From positions 1,054,001 through 1,118,000 of the forward strand of contig CAVRRZ010000005.1 in NCBI GenBank assembly GCA_963723745.1: a DNA stretch of 64,000 bases, written 5' to 3'. Each line of letters opens with the position of its first letter. Position 1 is the first letter of the stretch. The position numbers and the translations under genes were made by a program. Positions 51,545-60,191 of the stretch are shown here, in pieces. The stretch is from CAVRRZ01 sp963723745 (GTDB lineage: Bacteria; Actinomycetota; Actinomycetes; Mycobacteriales; Geodermatophilaceae). The notes below the pieces were generated by a model that was not told the origin of the DNA, did not search any database, and saw only the letters and a list, made by a program, of their open reading frames with translations.

Positions 51545-53311
51545 ATGCCACGTATGACCGCCGTGGACGCCGCCGTGCTGATCTTGCAGCGCGAGGGCAT
51601 CACACATGCGTTCGGGCTGCCCGGTGCAGCCATCAACCCCTTCTATGCCGCCATGGCCCGCCGGCCAGGCATCCAGCACGTCCTGGCACGCCACGTCGAG
51701 GGCGCCTCCCACATGGCCGAGGGCTATACCCGTACCCGCCCAGGCAACATCGGCCTGTGCGTGGGCACCTCGGGCCCCGCGGGGACGGACATGATCACCG
51801 GCCTCTACTCGGCCTGGGCGGACTCGGTGCCGATCCTCTGCCTCACCGGGCAGGCGCCGGTATCCAAGCTGCACAAGGAGGACTTCCAGGCGGTCGACAT
51901 CGCGACCATCGCCGCCCCGGTGACCAAAATGGCGGTGACGGTGCTGGAGCCCGCCCAGGTGCCGGGCGCGATCCAGAAGGCCTTCCACCTGATGCGTTCC
52001 GGTCGGCCCGGCCCGGTACTCCTCGACCTGCCGATCGACGTGCAGATGGCAGAGATCGAATTCGACATCGACGCCTACGAACCGTTGCCGGTGTACAAGC
52101 CGGGCGCCACCCGCGGCCAGTGCGAGAAGGTGCTCGACATGCTCGCCACCGGCGAGCGCCCGCTCATCGTCAGCGGCGGCGGGGTGATCAACGCCGACGC
52201 CGCTGACCTCCTCGTCGAGCTCGCCGAGGTGCTCGACATCCCGGTGATCCCGACCCTGATGGGATGGGGGTCGATTCCTGACGATCACCGGCTGATGGCC
52301 GGCATGGCGGGCCTGCAGACCGCGCACCGCTACGGCAATGCCAACATGCTGGCCTCGGACGTCGTGCTCGGCATCGGCAACCGCTGGGCCAACCGGCACA
52401 CCGGCGGCCTGGAGACGTACACGCGCGGGCGGAAGTTCATCCACATCGATATCGAGCCGATGCAGATCGGCCGGGTCTTCGCCCCCGACCTCGGGATCGC
52501 ATCCGACGCCAAGGCGGCACTGACCACGCTCGTCGAGATCGCCAAGGAGCGACGTGCCGCCGGGCTACTGGCCGACCGGACCGCCTGGGTCGACGAGTGC
52601 CTCGAGCGCAAGGCCACGCTTCACCGTCGTACCCACTTCGACAACGTGCCGGTCAAGCCGCAGCGCGTGTATGAGGAGATGAACAAGGCTTTCGACAGGG
52701 ACACCCGTTACGTCAGCAGCATCGGGCTCTCGCAGATCGCGGCCGCCCAGTTCCTGCACGTCTACCGGCCCCGGCACTGGATCAACTGCGGCCAAGCCGG
52801 CCCGCTGGGATGGACCCTTCCGGCCGCGTTGGGTGTCTGCGCCGCGGACCCCGAGGCGACGGTGGTGGCGCTGTCCGGCGACTACGACTTCCAGTTCATG
52901 CTCGAGGAACTGGCCGTCGGGGCACAGTTCAACCTGCCCTACATCCACGTGGTGGTGAACAACTCCTACCTCGGTCTCATCCGGCAGGCACAGCGGGCGT
53001 TCGACATGGACTACTGTGTCCAGCTGTCCTTTGACAACATCAACTCCCCCGAGCTCGGTGGCTACGGAGTCGACCACGTCAAGGTGGCGGAGGGGCTGGG
53101 TTGCAAGGCGATCCGCGTGCACAACCCGGACGACATGCTGCCGGCCTTCGAGACAGCCAAGAAGCTGATGACGCAGTACCGGGTGCCCGTCGTCGTCGAG
53201 ATCATCCTCGAGCGGATCACCAACATCTCCATGGGCGGCGACATCGATGCCGTCAACGAGTTCGAGGACCTCGCCACCGCCGGAGACCTGGCGCCCACGG
53301 CCCTCGCCTGA
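51545..53311 (+). CDS. gcl: glyoxylate carboligase
   Basis: Gcl joins two glyoxylates to tartronate semialdehyde and CO2, using thiamine diphosphate. The 588-residue protein has the N-terminal ThDP domain with RHVEGASHMAEGYTRT near residue 50. Most ThDP enzymes have a Glu in this place (RHEQGA); Gcl is unusual in having Val, which this sequence shows. The middle FAD-type domain spans about residues 190-340. The C-terminal ThDP domain has the diphosphate motif GDYDFQFMLEELAVGAQFNLPYIHVVVNNSYLG. Together with hyi, glxR and the glycerate kinase this is a full glycerate pathway. Confidence 0.96.
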   Translation: MPRMTAVDAAVLILQREGITHAFGLPGAAINPFYAAMARRPGIQHVLARHVEGASHMAEGYTRTRPGNIGLCVGTSGPAGTDMITGLYSAWADSVPILCLTGQAPVSKLHKEDFQAVDIATIAAPVTKMAVTVLEPAQVPGAIQKAFHLMRSGRPGPVLLDLPIDVQMAEIEFDIDAYEPLPVYKPGATRGQCEKVLDMLATGERPLIVSGGGVINADAADLLVELAEVLDIPVIPTLMGWGSIPDDHRLMAGMAGLQTAHRYGNANMLASDVVLGIGNRWANRHTGGLETYTRGRKFIHIDIEPMQIGRVFAPDLGIASDAKAALTTLVEIAKERRAAGLLADRTAWVDECLERKATLHRRTHFDNVPVKPQRVYEEMNKAFDRDTRYVSSIGLSQIAAAQFLHVYRPRHWINCGQAGPLGWTLPAALGVCAADPEATVVALSGDYDFQFMLEELAVGAQFNLPYIHVVVNNSYLGLIRQAQRAFDMDYCVQLSFDNINSPELGGYGVDHVKVAEGLGCKAIRVHNPDDMLPAFETAKKLMTQYRVPVVVEIILERITNISMGGDIDAVNEFEDLATAGDLAPTALA

Positions 53312-53364
53312 CGGTTCCAGCCACCGACCGAGTTGTCACCGAGTTGTCACCGAACCGCGTTGAC

Positions 53365-54777
53365 ATGCATGTCCTCGTAGCCCCCGACAAGTTCAAGGGT
53401 TCCCTGTCGGCGGCCGAGGTCGCCGGGCACCTCGATGCCGGCTTGACCAGCGCGGCACCGAGCGCCCGCGTGACGCTGCTTCCCGTCGCCGACGGGGGCG
53501 AGGGGACGCTGGACGCTGTCGTGGGGGCCGGCTTCCGGCGCATCCCGGTGCGCGTGTCGGGGCCCACCGGGGAACCGATCGAGAGCGCCATCGCAATTCG
53601 CGGACGCACGGCTGTGGTGGAGATGGCCGCGGCCTCGGGGCTCTCGGTACTGCCCGGAGGGCGGCCAGCCCCACTCCAGGCGAGCAGCCTCGGAACCGGC
53701 GAGCTGGTCAGGGCGGCCCTCGACCTCGGTTGCACCGAGATCGTGCTCGGTATCGGTGGCAGCGCGTGCACCGACGGGGGCGCCGGTTTGCTGGTCGCCC
53801 TCGGAGCGCGACTGCTCGGCACCCACGACGAGCTGGTCCCGTGCGGGGCCGCCCTGGGCGAACTGGAGCGGGTGGACCTCCGCGGCCTTGACCCACGACT
53901 GGCCGGCACCAGCTTCGTCCTCGCCTCCGACGTGGACAACCCGCTGCTCGGTGAGACCGGTGCGGCGGCGGTGTACGCGCCGCAGAAGGGAGCCAGCGAA
54001 GGTGAGGTACGGCTGCTCGAACGGGGGCTGCGGTGCTGGGTCCACGCCTTGACCCGGGCACTCGGCCCTGCGGCGTCATCGGCCGCGGCGGCACCGGGCG
54101 CCGGCGCCGCCGGAGGGGTGGGATACGCCGCGCTGGCAATCCTGGCCGCCACCCGACGTTCAGGCATCGACGTGGTACTCGGACTGACCGGGTTCGCGAC
54201 GCACGTCCACGATGCCGACCTAGTGATCACCGGTGAGGGGTCGCTGGACCATCAGACGCTGCACGGCAAGGTTCCGGTCGGTGTCGCCTCCGCCGCCCGG
54301 CGGGCCGGGGTTCCGGCAGTGGCCGCGGCCGGTCAGTCGGTCCTATCGCCCGGGGACCTGGCGCGGGCAGGACTGCGTGCCGCGTACCTGCTCACCGACA
54401 TAGAGCCGGACACTCGGCGGTGCATCGAGCGGCCGGGGCCGCTGCTGCAACGGCTCGGCGCTCGCATCGCGCACGACTGGCTGACGGCGCCGACCCGGCA
54501 TGACGCCCTTGACGGTCCGCGTCGGGCCACCTGGAGCGGGAGTTCGCCGCACCGGCCCAGCGGTCCGACGCCGACGGAGGTGCCCATGCCGGAGCAACAA
54601 GCTTGCGACCGAGTCACGTGGTCGTGCGACAACTGCGACCGCGTCAACGCCGCACGGCTCAAGCGCTGCGCCGAGTGCCGGACCTCGCGATTCCAGGACG
54701 GCCGCCGTAAACCGGCACCGTCGCACGACCAGGAGCGATGGCTCCGCACCACCCTCGAGAGACGTGATCCCGCCTGA
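53365..54777 (+). CDS. glycerate kinase with C-terminal zinc-ribbon extension
   Basis: This GarK/GlxK-type glycerate kinase phosphorylates glycerate to 2- or 3-phosphoglycerate, the last step to glycolysis. Family motifs are VLVAPDKFKGSLSAAEVA, PVADGGEGTLDA, GIGGSACTDGGAGLLVALG, NPLLGETGAAAVYAPQKGAS and ADLVITGEGSLDHQTLHGKVP. The expected protein is about 370-390 residues; this one has 470. The extra tail carries a zinc-ribbon-like CDNC-x12-CAEC near the C-terminus, with no family I know for the combination. The last 64 codons also have their own ribosome site and ATG at 54586, so the tail may be made alone. A tandem CGAGTTGTCAC repeat lies at 53329-53350, just before the start. Confidence 0.9.
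   Translation: MHVLVAPDKFKGSLSAAEVAGHLDAGLTSAAPSARVTLLPVADGGEGTLDAVVGAGFRRIPVRVSGPTGEPIESAIAIRGRTAVVEMAAASGLSVLPGGRPAPLQASSLGTGELVRAALDLGCTEIVLGIGGSACTDGGAGLLVALGARLLGTHDELVPCGAALGELERVDLRGLDPRLAGTSFVLASDVDNPLLGETGAAAVYAPQKGASEGEVRLLERGLRCWVHALTRALGPAASSAAAAPGAGAAGGVGYAALAILAATRRSGIDVVLGLTGFATHVHDADLVITGEGSLDHQTLHGKVPVGVASAARRAGVPAVAAAGQSVLSPGDLARAGLRAAYLLTDIEPDTRRCIERPGPLLQRLGARIAHDWLTAPTRHDALDGPRRATWSGSSPHRPSGPTPTEVPMPEQQACDRVTWSCDNCDRVNAARLKRCAECRTSRFQDGRRKPAPSHDQERWLRTTLERRDPA
54586..54777 (+). other. possible internal start giving a separate 63-residue zinc-ribbon protein
   Basis: GGAGGTGCCC directly precedes an ATG at 54586, in the same frame as the glycerate kinase. From it the product is MPEQQACDRVTWSCDNCDRV..., a zinc-ribbon protein with CDNC and CAEC pairs and a basic tail. 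It may be an independent gene whose frame became fused to the kinase by loss of a stop, or an alternative product of one transcript. The two cannot be separated by inspection. Confidence 0.45.
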
Positions 54778-55173
54778 ACCGTCGGAGACTCCGTCCGGGC
54801 GCGCGGGACCCAGGTTCCGCCGGAAGCACCCGCCGACCCTGAGCGGTCTTCCGTGACCTACACGGACGTGTCTCGCAGGGTGGACCGGTGGGCGTTGGAT
54901 GCCCTCTGGCCCGCCTACCCGGCGGAGGCGGGGCCCGCACGGATCAGTCGTCTCCACGAGACCGGTCCAACACCTGGAGACAGAGGACGTGGCCACCGTT
55001 CTGCCGAAGCCCGGGACCGGGATGTGCGGACGTGGTTCGGATCGGGGGGGCGAGCATCCGCGCGGCGCGGGAAGGGACCCAGGGCCGCCCGCGGGTTACT
55101 GCCGGCCGGCGTGCCGGTGCGCCCCTGGGCCCTGTCCTTCCAGGCGGCCCGGATCGGCAGGCCGCACGCACAA

Positions 55174-55216
55174 GGACGCATCCGGTGAGCGTCGTCCACG
55201 CTCACCGGATGCGTCC
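55174..55216. terminator. very strong hairpin between the glycerate kinase operon and the dehydrogenase genes
   Basis: A perfect 19-bp stem (arms 55174-55192 and 55198-55216, loop of 5 bases) centred on GCATCCGGTGAGCG. It lies between converging operons and can end transcription in both directions; there is no T-run. The 400 bases between the kinase stop and this hairpin hold no convincing gene. Confidence 0.82.
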
Positions 55217-55254
55217 GTCTGTGGGCAGCTCGCGCCGCCGTCAGGGTGCAGCCG

Positions 55255-56007
55255 TCAGTCGGTCCACCCGAACGGCCGGCCGTCGGCCGCCACCAGTTCC
55301 GGGGCGACCACCTCGTAGTTGCCCTCCTCGAGGTACTGCATCGTGCTGTACCGGCCGTCGCGGGTCTCAGCGATCGACCTAGGGCCGGGGAAGCCGATGA
55401 CTTGCCAGCCGATGTGGTCCCTGTTCCCGCCGTACACCGGGTCCGCGTAGAAGCCCTGCCGCGTGTGCAGCACGAGCGTCTCGAAGAAGTCCAGCGCGTC
55501 GTCGGTGACCGGCTGACTCAGCACGATGGACTTGCCGCGACCGGGCTCGGACCGCTCGAGGCTGATGCCGAAGTTGCCGTGCGCCAGACCGTCGGTGACC
55601 GCCAGGTCGTTCGACACCGAGGTCGGCAGGAACCGTTCCGGCTTCGCCGCTCCCGAGATCTTCGCCAGCACCTCGTCCCGCTGCTGCTCCGTGGCGTCGG
55701 CGAAGTCCTGCCCGTATGCCTCCCGGCTGAGCTCGTCGAGCTGGACCAGGCCGGTCCGGTAGCGCTCCTGCAGCATGGCGTTGCGCTGCGACCACGCCTG
55801 CGCCTGCTCCCCCTCGAGGCGCATGAAACCGCTGCCGTAGGCGTTGGCATAGATGTAGTCGGTCCCGCACAGGTAGCGGTCGATGAAGCCGACGACTCCC
55901 GCCTCGCGTGCGCCCGGATCGTGGTCGGTCGGAATGATGCGCGCCGTGGCCGCATCCATGGTGCGCCACTGGTGCGCGTCGAAGAAGCGAGCCTGCGTCT
56001 CGTTCAT
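55255..56007 (-). CDS. gluconate-2-dehydrogenase-subunit-3-like protein
   Basis: This 250-residue protein is the small subunit (subunit 3 type) of membrane-bound or GMC-linked sugar-acid and alcohol dehydrogenases. It has FFDAHQWRTMDAATARIIPTDHDPGAREAGVVGFIDRYL near the N-terminus and FFETLVLHTRQGFYADPVYGGNRDHIGWQVIGFPGP near the C-terminus. No twin-arginine signal is seen. It starts 41 bases after the GMC gene stop, with GGTGGAG before the ATG at 56007. It is needed in such systems for assembly or electron transfer of the GMC subunit. Confidence 0.9.
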   Translation of the reverse strand: MNETQARFFDAHQWRTMDAATARIIPTDHDPGAREAGVVGFIDRYLCGTDYIYANAYGSGFMRLEGEQAQAWSQRNAMLQERYRTGLVQLDELSREAYGQDFADATEQQRDEVLAKISGAAKPERFLPTSVSNDLAVTDGLAHGNFGISLERSEPGRGKSIVLSQPVTDDALDFFETLVLHTRQGFYADPVYGGNRDHIGWQVIGFPGPRSIAETRDGRYSTMQYLEEGNYEVVAPELVAADGRPFGWTD

Positions 56008-56048
56008 GTCTCCACCTCGTTCGGTCATCGCGTACTCCACCGTGCCGT

Positions 56049-57731
56049 TCAGCCGACAGCCACGAGTTGCTCGGCCGCGGAACCGACGGCCCCCCGACCG
56101 CGCTGCTGGGCCAGGCGCTCGGCACATCGCCAGGCGATCGCCATGATGGTCAGAGTGGGATTGACGCCCAGCGAGGTCGGGAACACGCTGCCGTCCATGA
56201 CATAGAGGTTGTCAACGTCGTGCGCCTGACCCCACTTGTTGAGCACCGACGTCGCCGGGTCGTTCCCCATGCGCGTCGTCCCCATCTCGTGGTTGCAGTT
56301 GCCGGTGATGTCGTTCATGTAGACCGGCATGACGCTGGAGGCTCCACCTGCCTGCAGGATCTCGACGCACTTGTCGACGATCCAGGTGCCCTGCGCCAGG
56401 TCGTTCGCATGCGGCTTGGCGGTGATGCGTGCCACCGGCATACCCCAGGCGTCCGTCACGTCGGGGTCGAGGTCGACCATGTTGTTGTGCTGCGGCAGGT
56501 CCTGGACGGGCACGCCGACCTTCATGCTGTGGTTGAAGAAGTCGCGGTCCGCGTCCTTGCCGGCCTGGCCCCAGGAGGGCTTGCCCGGGAAGTTGTAGTT
56601 GACCGGGTGGCCCAGGATCGAGCCGGACACCACCGCACCGAGGATGTGCGGGCGGCTCATGTCGGTCTTGTAGAACTCGTAGGTGGCGCCGTTGATGTAG
56701 GAGCCACTCCAGCCCCGAAGCGGCGGGTGGTTCTCCTTGTCAAAGACGCCGACAGCGAAGATGTACTCGTGCGCCGTGAAGTTGCGTCCCACGAGTCCAC
56801 TGCTGTTGGCCAGGCCGTCCGGAAACAGGTTCGACCGTGACATCAGCAGCAGCCGCGCACTCTCGATGCCGCCGCAACACACGACGACGGCCGAGGCCCT
56901 CTGGTGGATCTCCCGGCCATCCTTGTCGACGTAGATCACGCCGTCCGCCTTGCCGTCCTTGCCCACGGTGATCTCGCGGACGTAGGACTCCGGGCGCAGG
57001 TCGAGCCGACCGGTCGCCAACGCTTCCGGAATGAACGACTGAAGGGTCGTGGACTTGGTCGTCGTCGGGTCGCCGTACTCCTGCCAAAACCCGGAGTGCA
57101 CGCTCGCCTTCCGGCCCTTATGCGCCGTGGTGACCAACGCCTGCGGGAGCGGGAACGCGTTGTAGTCGAGCTCTCCGCAGCCCCGGTAGAACGCCTTGCC
57201 GTATCCGCTCAGCGGGACCGGGGGGCAGGGGAACCCTGCGCTGCGATAACCGTCGTACTTGTTGCTGCCGGCCAGCCCCGAGGCGCCGAACTCCCACTCC
57301 ACCTTGGTCAGGTAGGGCTCGAGCTCGTCGTAGCTGAACGGCCAGTCGACCAGGCTCGCACCCGGGATGTCGCCGTAGATGCTCCGGGGGCGCAGGTCGT
57401 CCGGAGTGGGGCGCGGGAACCACCCGTTCCAGTGCGTGGTGCCACCGCCGACCATCTGCGGAGTCGGCGAGAAGCGAGTGACCTCGGCCTTCTCCGACGC
57501 GTCCCTGCGCTTCGTCCGAGGCTTGAGGAGCGTGTCCTGCCAGAGGAAGTTGCGGTTGATGTACTTGATCTCGTCGCCAGAAAACTGATCCGGCTTCATC
57601 CACGGACCGCGCTCGAGACAGACGACGTTCACGCCCGCCTCAGTCAGGACCTTGGCTGCAGTACCCCCGGCTGCGCCCGCGCCGATGATCACTACATCGG
57701 TCGGATCGGGGATGGTGCGCCCGACGCTCAT
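56049..57731 (-). CDS. GMC-family oxidoreductase (gluconate-dehydrogenase-like flavoprotein)
   Basis: This 560-residue FAD enzyme is a choline/gluconate-type GMC oxidoreductase. FAD binding is VVIIGAGAAGGTAAKVLTEAG near residue 13. Substrate and active-site segments include QMVGGGTTHWNGWFPRP and VVCCGGIESARLLLMSRS. The C-terminal histidine is in NCNHEMGTTRMGNDPATSVLN, followed by NLYVMDGSVFPTSLGVNPTLTIMAIAWRCAERL. It resembles the large subunit of gluconate- or alcohol-type dehydrogenases. Its start at 57731 has AAGGAGGA. The small subunit follows. It could oxidise an alcohol end of the substrate before the FMO and aldehyde dehydrogenase steps. Confidence 0.93.
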   Translation of the reverse strand: MSVGRTIPDPTDVVIIGAGAAGGTAAKVLTEAGVNVVCLERGPWMKPDQFSGDEIKYINRNFLWQDTLLKPRTKRRDASEKAEVTRFSPTPQMVGGGTTHWNGWFPRPTPDDLRPRSIYGDIPGASLVDWPFSYDELEPYLTKVEWEFGASGLAGSNKYDGYRSAGFPCPPVPLSGYGKAFYRGCGELDYNAFPLPQALVTTAHKGRKASVHSGFWQEYGDPTTTKSTTLQSFIPEALATGRLDLRPESYVREITVGKDGKADGVIYVDKDGREIHQRASAVVVCCGGIESARLLLMSRSNLFPDGLANSSGLVGRNFTAHEYIFAVGVFDKENHPPLRGWSGSYINGATYEFYKTDMSRPHILGAVVSGSILGHPVNYNFPGKPSWGQAGKDADRDFFNHSMKVGVPVQDLPQHNNMVDLDPDVTDAWGMPVARITAKPHANDLAQGTWIVDKCVEILQAGGASSVMPVYMNDITGNCNHEMGTTRMGNDPATSVLNKWGQAHDVDNLYVMDGSVFPTSLGVNPTLTIMAIAWRCAERLAQQRGRGAVGSAAEQLVAVG

Positions 57732-57812
57732 TCGTCCTCCTTGGTGGACCTGCGGTGGTCGACGTGGACTCGCCTGGCCGTATGGCGGCGAACGCCGGTT
57801 CAAACTCCATCA

Positions 57813-57848
57813 TTCTGCTTGTCGGATACTAAGTTCTATGATGCGGAA
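57813..57848. promoter_or_regulatory. weak IclR-type sites before the GMC gene
   Basis: TTCTGCTTGTCGGAT (57813-57827) and TTCTATGATGCGGAA (57834-57848) each keep one arm of TTCCG-N5-CGGAA. They lie 82-117 bases upstream of the GMC ATG. They are weaker than the sites upstream of hyi and the importer. Confidence 0.4.
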
Positions 57849-58013
57849 GGCACAAGGGTGTCCGCACTTTGCGTGGTGTCGACGGAAGGAAGCTGGTGGG
57901 CACCGGGGCATCGCTAGGTCTGACTAGCCGTCCGTGATGGACCAGGCGTCGTCCTCGGCGCGGGGCACCGCCCGCTCACACTCCGAGCCGCAGGGGCGCC
58001 GGCGACCCGCTCC

Positions 58014-59822
58014 TCAGAAGTTGGTCCGGTCGAGGGCGATTCCGTAGGAGCGGATCTTGCGGTAGAGCGTGGCCCGCGAGACTCCCAGGAGGTCGGCCGC
58101 CTCGCTCTTGTTCCCGCCCGCCTGCTCGAGCGCCGAAGTGATGGCCGCCAGCTCCGCTCTCTCCATCTGCGCGAGTCGCCGTCGCGGTGCCTGACCGCGG
58201 ATCTCACTGGGCAGATCACGCGCACCGATGTCCCCGGCCCGACGCGTCGTGAGGACGCGTCGGACGAGGTTCTCCAGTTGACGGACGTTCCCGGGCCAGT
58301 CCAGTCGGGCCAGCGTCTGGATCGCGTCAGGCAGCCATCGCACCTGGGCCTGGGGGGAGTGTCTGCGGGTGAGGGCCGCGACCATCGCCGACAGCTCAGC
58401 GGTGCGCTGCCGCAGCGCAGGGATGGTCACCGGGGCCACCGCAAGCCGGTCGATCAGGGACCCGCCCGGCGTCGAGCCGTCTTTGACGGTGAGCGTGGCC
58501 ACCAGGGAGGTCTCCGTGATCTGGTGGGTATCGATGACGCTGCAGACCGCCCGGGCGGCCTGGTCGTCCAGGCACTCGATATGCCGCAGCACCACCACAT
58601 GGTCGGGGTGCTCGCGCAGCGCCGACTCCACCGCGCCCACCCACCGCGCTACACCGTCCAGGGGTTGCCGGGCCCCGTCGAACACGGTGATCGGAGGCGC
58701 GTTCCCACCCCCCAGCACGTCCTCGACCAAAGTCATCTTGCCGACGCCCGACTCCCCCACGACCAGCAGCGGGAGGCCAGCCGAGCGCGCGTCACGACCC
58801 GCCGTCCGCAGGCGAGCCCAGGTATTGGCGGCGTCACCCGAACGTTCCGACCGGGACTGTGGGCCGCGAACGGCTCCGCCCTCTCCGGCCGCTCCTCGAG
58901 ATGGTGGACGGCGCTGCTGCACGATCTCCATCAGCGCACCGATAACGGCACGACCTTCCTTGATGGGCTGGCAGTGCAGCGACACCGATGCGCCGTCGCC
59001 GAGCGGCAGCAGGGTGTCCTGGCCCCGGCGCTCCTCGATCGCCGCGGCGGCGTACTCCCAGAGTTGGACCTGCCCGACCTCGTCGAGCACCCGACCGGCG
59101 GCGGCATTACTGATGACGATCTGGTCGTTGACCACGATGATCGGGCGACTGCTGCGCTTCTCCGCCGACAGGAACTGTTCGAGCAGGATCCGCTCGTTCC
59201 GGGAGCTCTTCAGGTAGAGCCGGCGCTCGATCGCCTGCGCGGCCTCCAGCACGAACGGCAGCATCAGGTCGTTCGCCTCGCGTGCTCGGCAGGTCAGGTT
59301 AAGGACGCCCTGCACCTGGCGCGTGATCGGGTGGCGAATGGGGGTCCCGACGCACGAATGGTCGAGCCAGACGTCCGCAAAGTGCTCCGCCCCGTCGACC
59401 AGGACCGGGCGGCCCTCCTCCAGCACGGTTCCGATGCCGTTGTTCCCTGAGATCGACTCGTCCACCAGGAAGCCGGTCGTGGCGTGGGTCTTCTCGAGAT
59501 GACCGAGGACCTGGCTGGTGCCCGCCCAGTGCTGGACCAGGAGGCCCGTACGGTCTGCGAGCAGCATGCTGACCGACGTTCCCGACAGCCGCTCGTACAG
59601 TTTCGACAGGACCGGTGTGGCAGCGACTACAAGCTGACTCTCGGACCCCTCCTTGCCGACATAGAACGGCGCCAGAGTGTCTGGCCTGACCCCACTGCGG
59701 ACACAACGCTGCCAGGCCGTGGCGATCTCCGGCCGCACGATCGTGCCCTCGGGCAGGCCGTGGGACTCGAGCAGGAGGTTTCGCGCCGAGCGCAGGTCGT
59801 CGGTAGACGGACGGGACAGCAT
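58014..59822 (-). CDS. AcoR-like GAF/Fis-type activator with degenerate AAA+ domain
   Basis: This 602-residue regulator resembles AcoR-type activators of alcohol and acetoin catabolism. The N-terminal sensor includes ATAWQRCVRSGV and a GAF-type region (residues about 70-230) with DRTGLLVQHWAG, HFADVWLDHSCVGTPIRHP and GVLNLTCRAREAND. The middle AAA+ region has Walker A VVGESGVGKMTLVEDV but no GAFTGA loop for sigma-54 contact, and Walker B is reduced (VVLRHIECLDD). A Fis-type helix-turn-helix closes the protein (SALEQAGGNKSEAADLLGVSRATLYRKIRSYGI). Such sigma-54-independent relatives are common in actinobacteria. The GGAGG ribosome site supports the ATG at 59822. A palindrome lies 77 bases upstream. 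Confidence 0.88.
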   Translation of the reverse strand: MLSRPSTDDLRSARNLLLESHGLPEGTIVRPEIATAWQRCVRSGVRPDTLAPFYVGKEGSESQLVVAATPVLSKLYERLSGTSVSMLLADRTGLLVQHWAGTSQVLGHLEKTHATTGFLVDESISGNNGIGTVLEEGRPVLVDGAEHFADVWLDHSCVGTPIRHPITRQVQGVLNLTCRAREANDLMLPFVLEAAQAIERRLYLKSSRNERILLEQFLSAEKRSSRPIIVVNDQIVISNAAAGRVLDEVGQVQLWEYAAAAIEERRGQDTLLPLGDGASVSLHCQPIKEGRAVIGALMEIVQQRRPPSRGAAGEGGAVRGPQSRSERSGDAANTWARLRTAGRDARSAGLPLLVVGESGVGKMTLVEDVLGGGNAPPITVFDGARQPLDGVARWVGAVESALREHPDHVVVLRHIECLDDQAARAVCSVIDTHQITETSLVATLTVKDGSTPGGSLIDRLAVAPVTIPALRQRTAELSAMVAALTRRHSPQAQVRWLPDAIQTLARLDWPGNVRQLENLVRRVLTTRRAGDIGARDLPSEIRGQAPRRRLAQMERAELAAITSALEQAGGNKSEAADLLGVSRATLYRKIRSYGIALDRTNF

Positions 59823-59899
59823 CGTGCCTCCACGAAATAAGCGACGCGATGTCGCCGTATGTGAGCCACCGCACTGTGGCCCCCCCGTTGTCGCATCGA

Positions 59900-59918
59900 G
59901 TGTCGCATCTTGCGACAC
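59900..59918. promoter_or_regulatory. perfect palindrome upstream of the AcoR-like gene
   Basis: GTGTCGCATCTTGCGACAC has 8-bp arms and a 3-base centre, and a half-site TGTCGCA lies just beyond, at about 59889. A closely matching site is at 27250-27266. It is a good candidate for the binding site of the AcoR-like regulator, possibly autoregulatory. Confidence 0.62.
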
Positions 59919-60191
59919 CTCGGCTCCGAGTTCGCAAGGCCCCCGGGCGTGATGAGGCCGTCGCACCGTCCAGCACCGGTTGACGGCCGCCCGCCGACGG
60001 TCGGGGAGCGGCGGGGCCCTGAGGTGGGCGGCCAGTACTAGGCAACGCGGACGGCCGACTCGAGAAGCTTCCGTCTGGCCCAAGCGGGGCCGTCCATGGA
60101 TGGACGCGTCAAGCGTGTCAACGACGGTCGAAGATGACGCCCCGCTGGGTGGTGGATGTAGTCCTCACCGTGTCGGTCAGCGGTGGGATGA

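Noticed and set aside
54853..55188. A 111-codon plus-strand open frame after the glycerate kinase
   Set aside because: No ribosome site or family match, and Arg/Gly/Pro-rich composition typical of non-coding GC-rich DNA; it also runs into the terminator hairpin.
60133..60154. An 8-bp target duplication of the IS256 element
   Set aside because: The flanks outside the terminal repeats do not match, so none is claimed.
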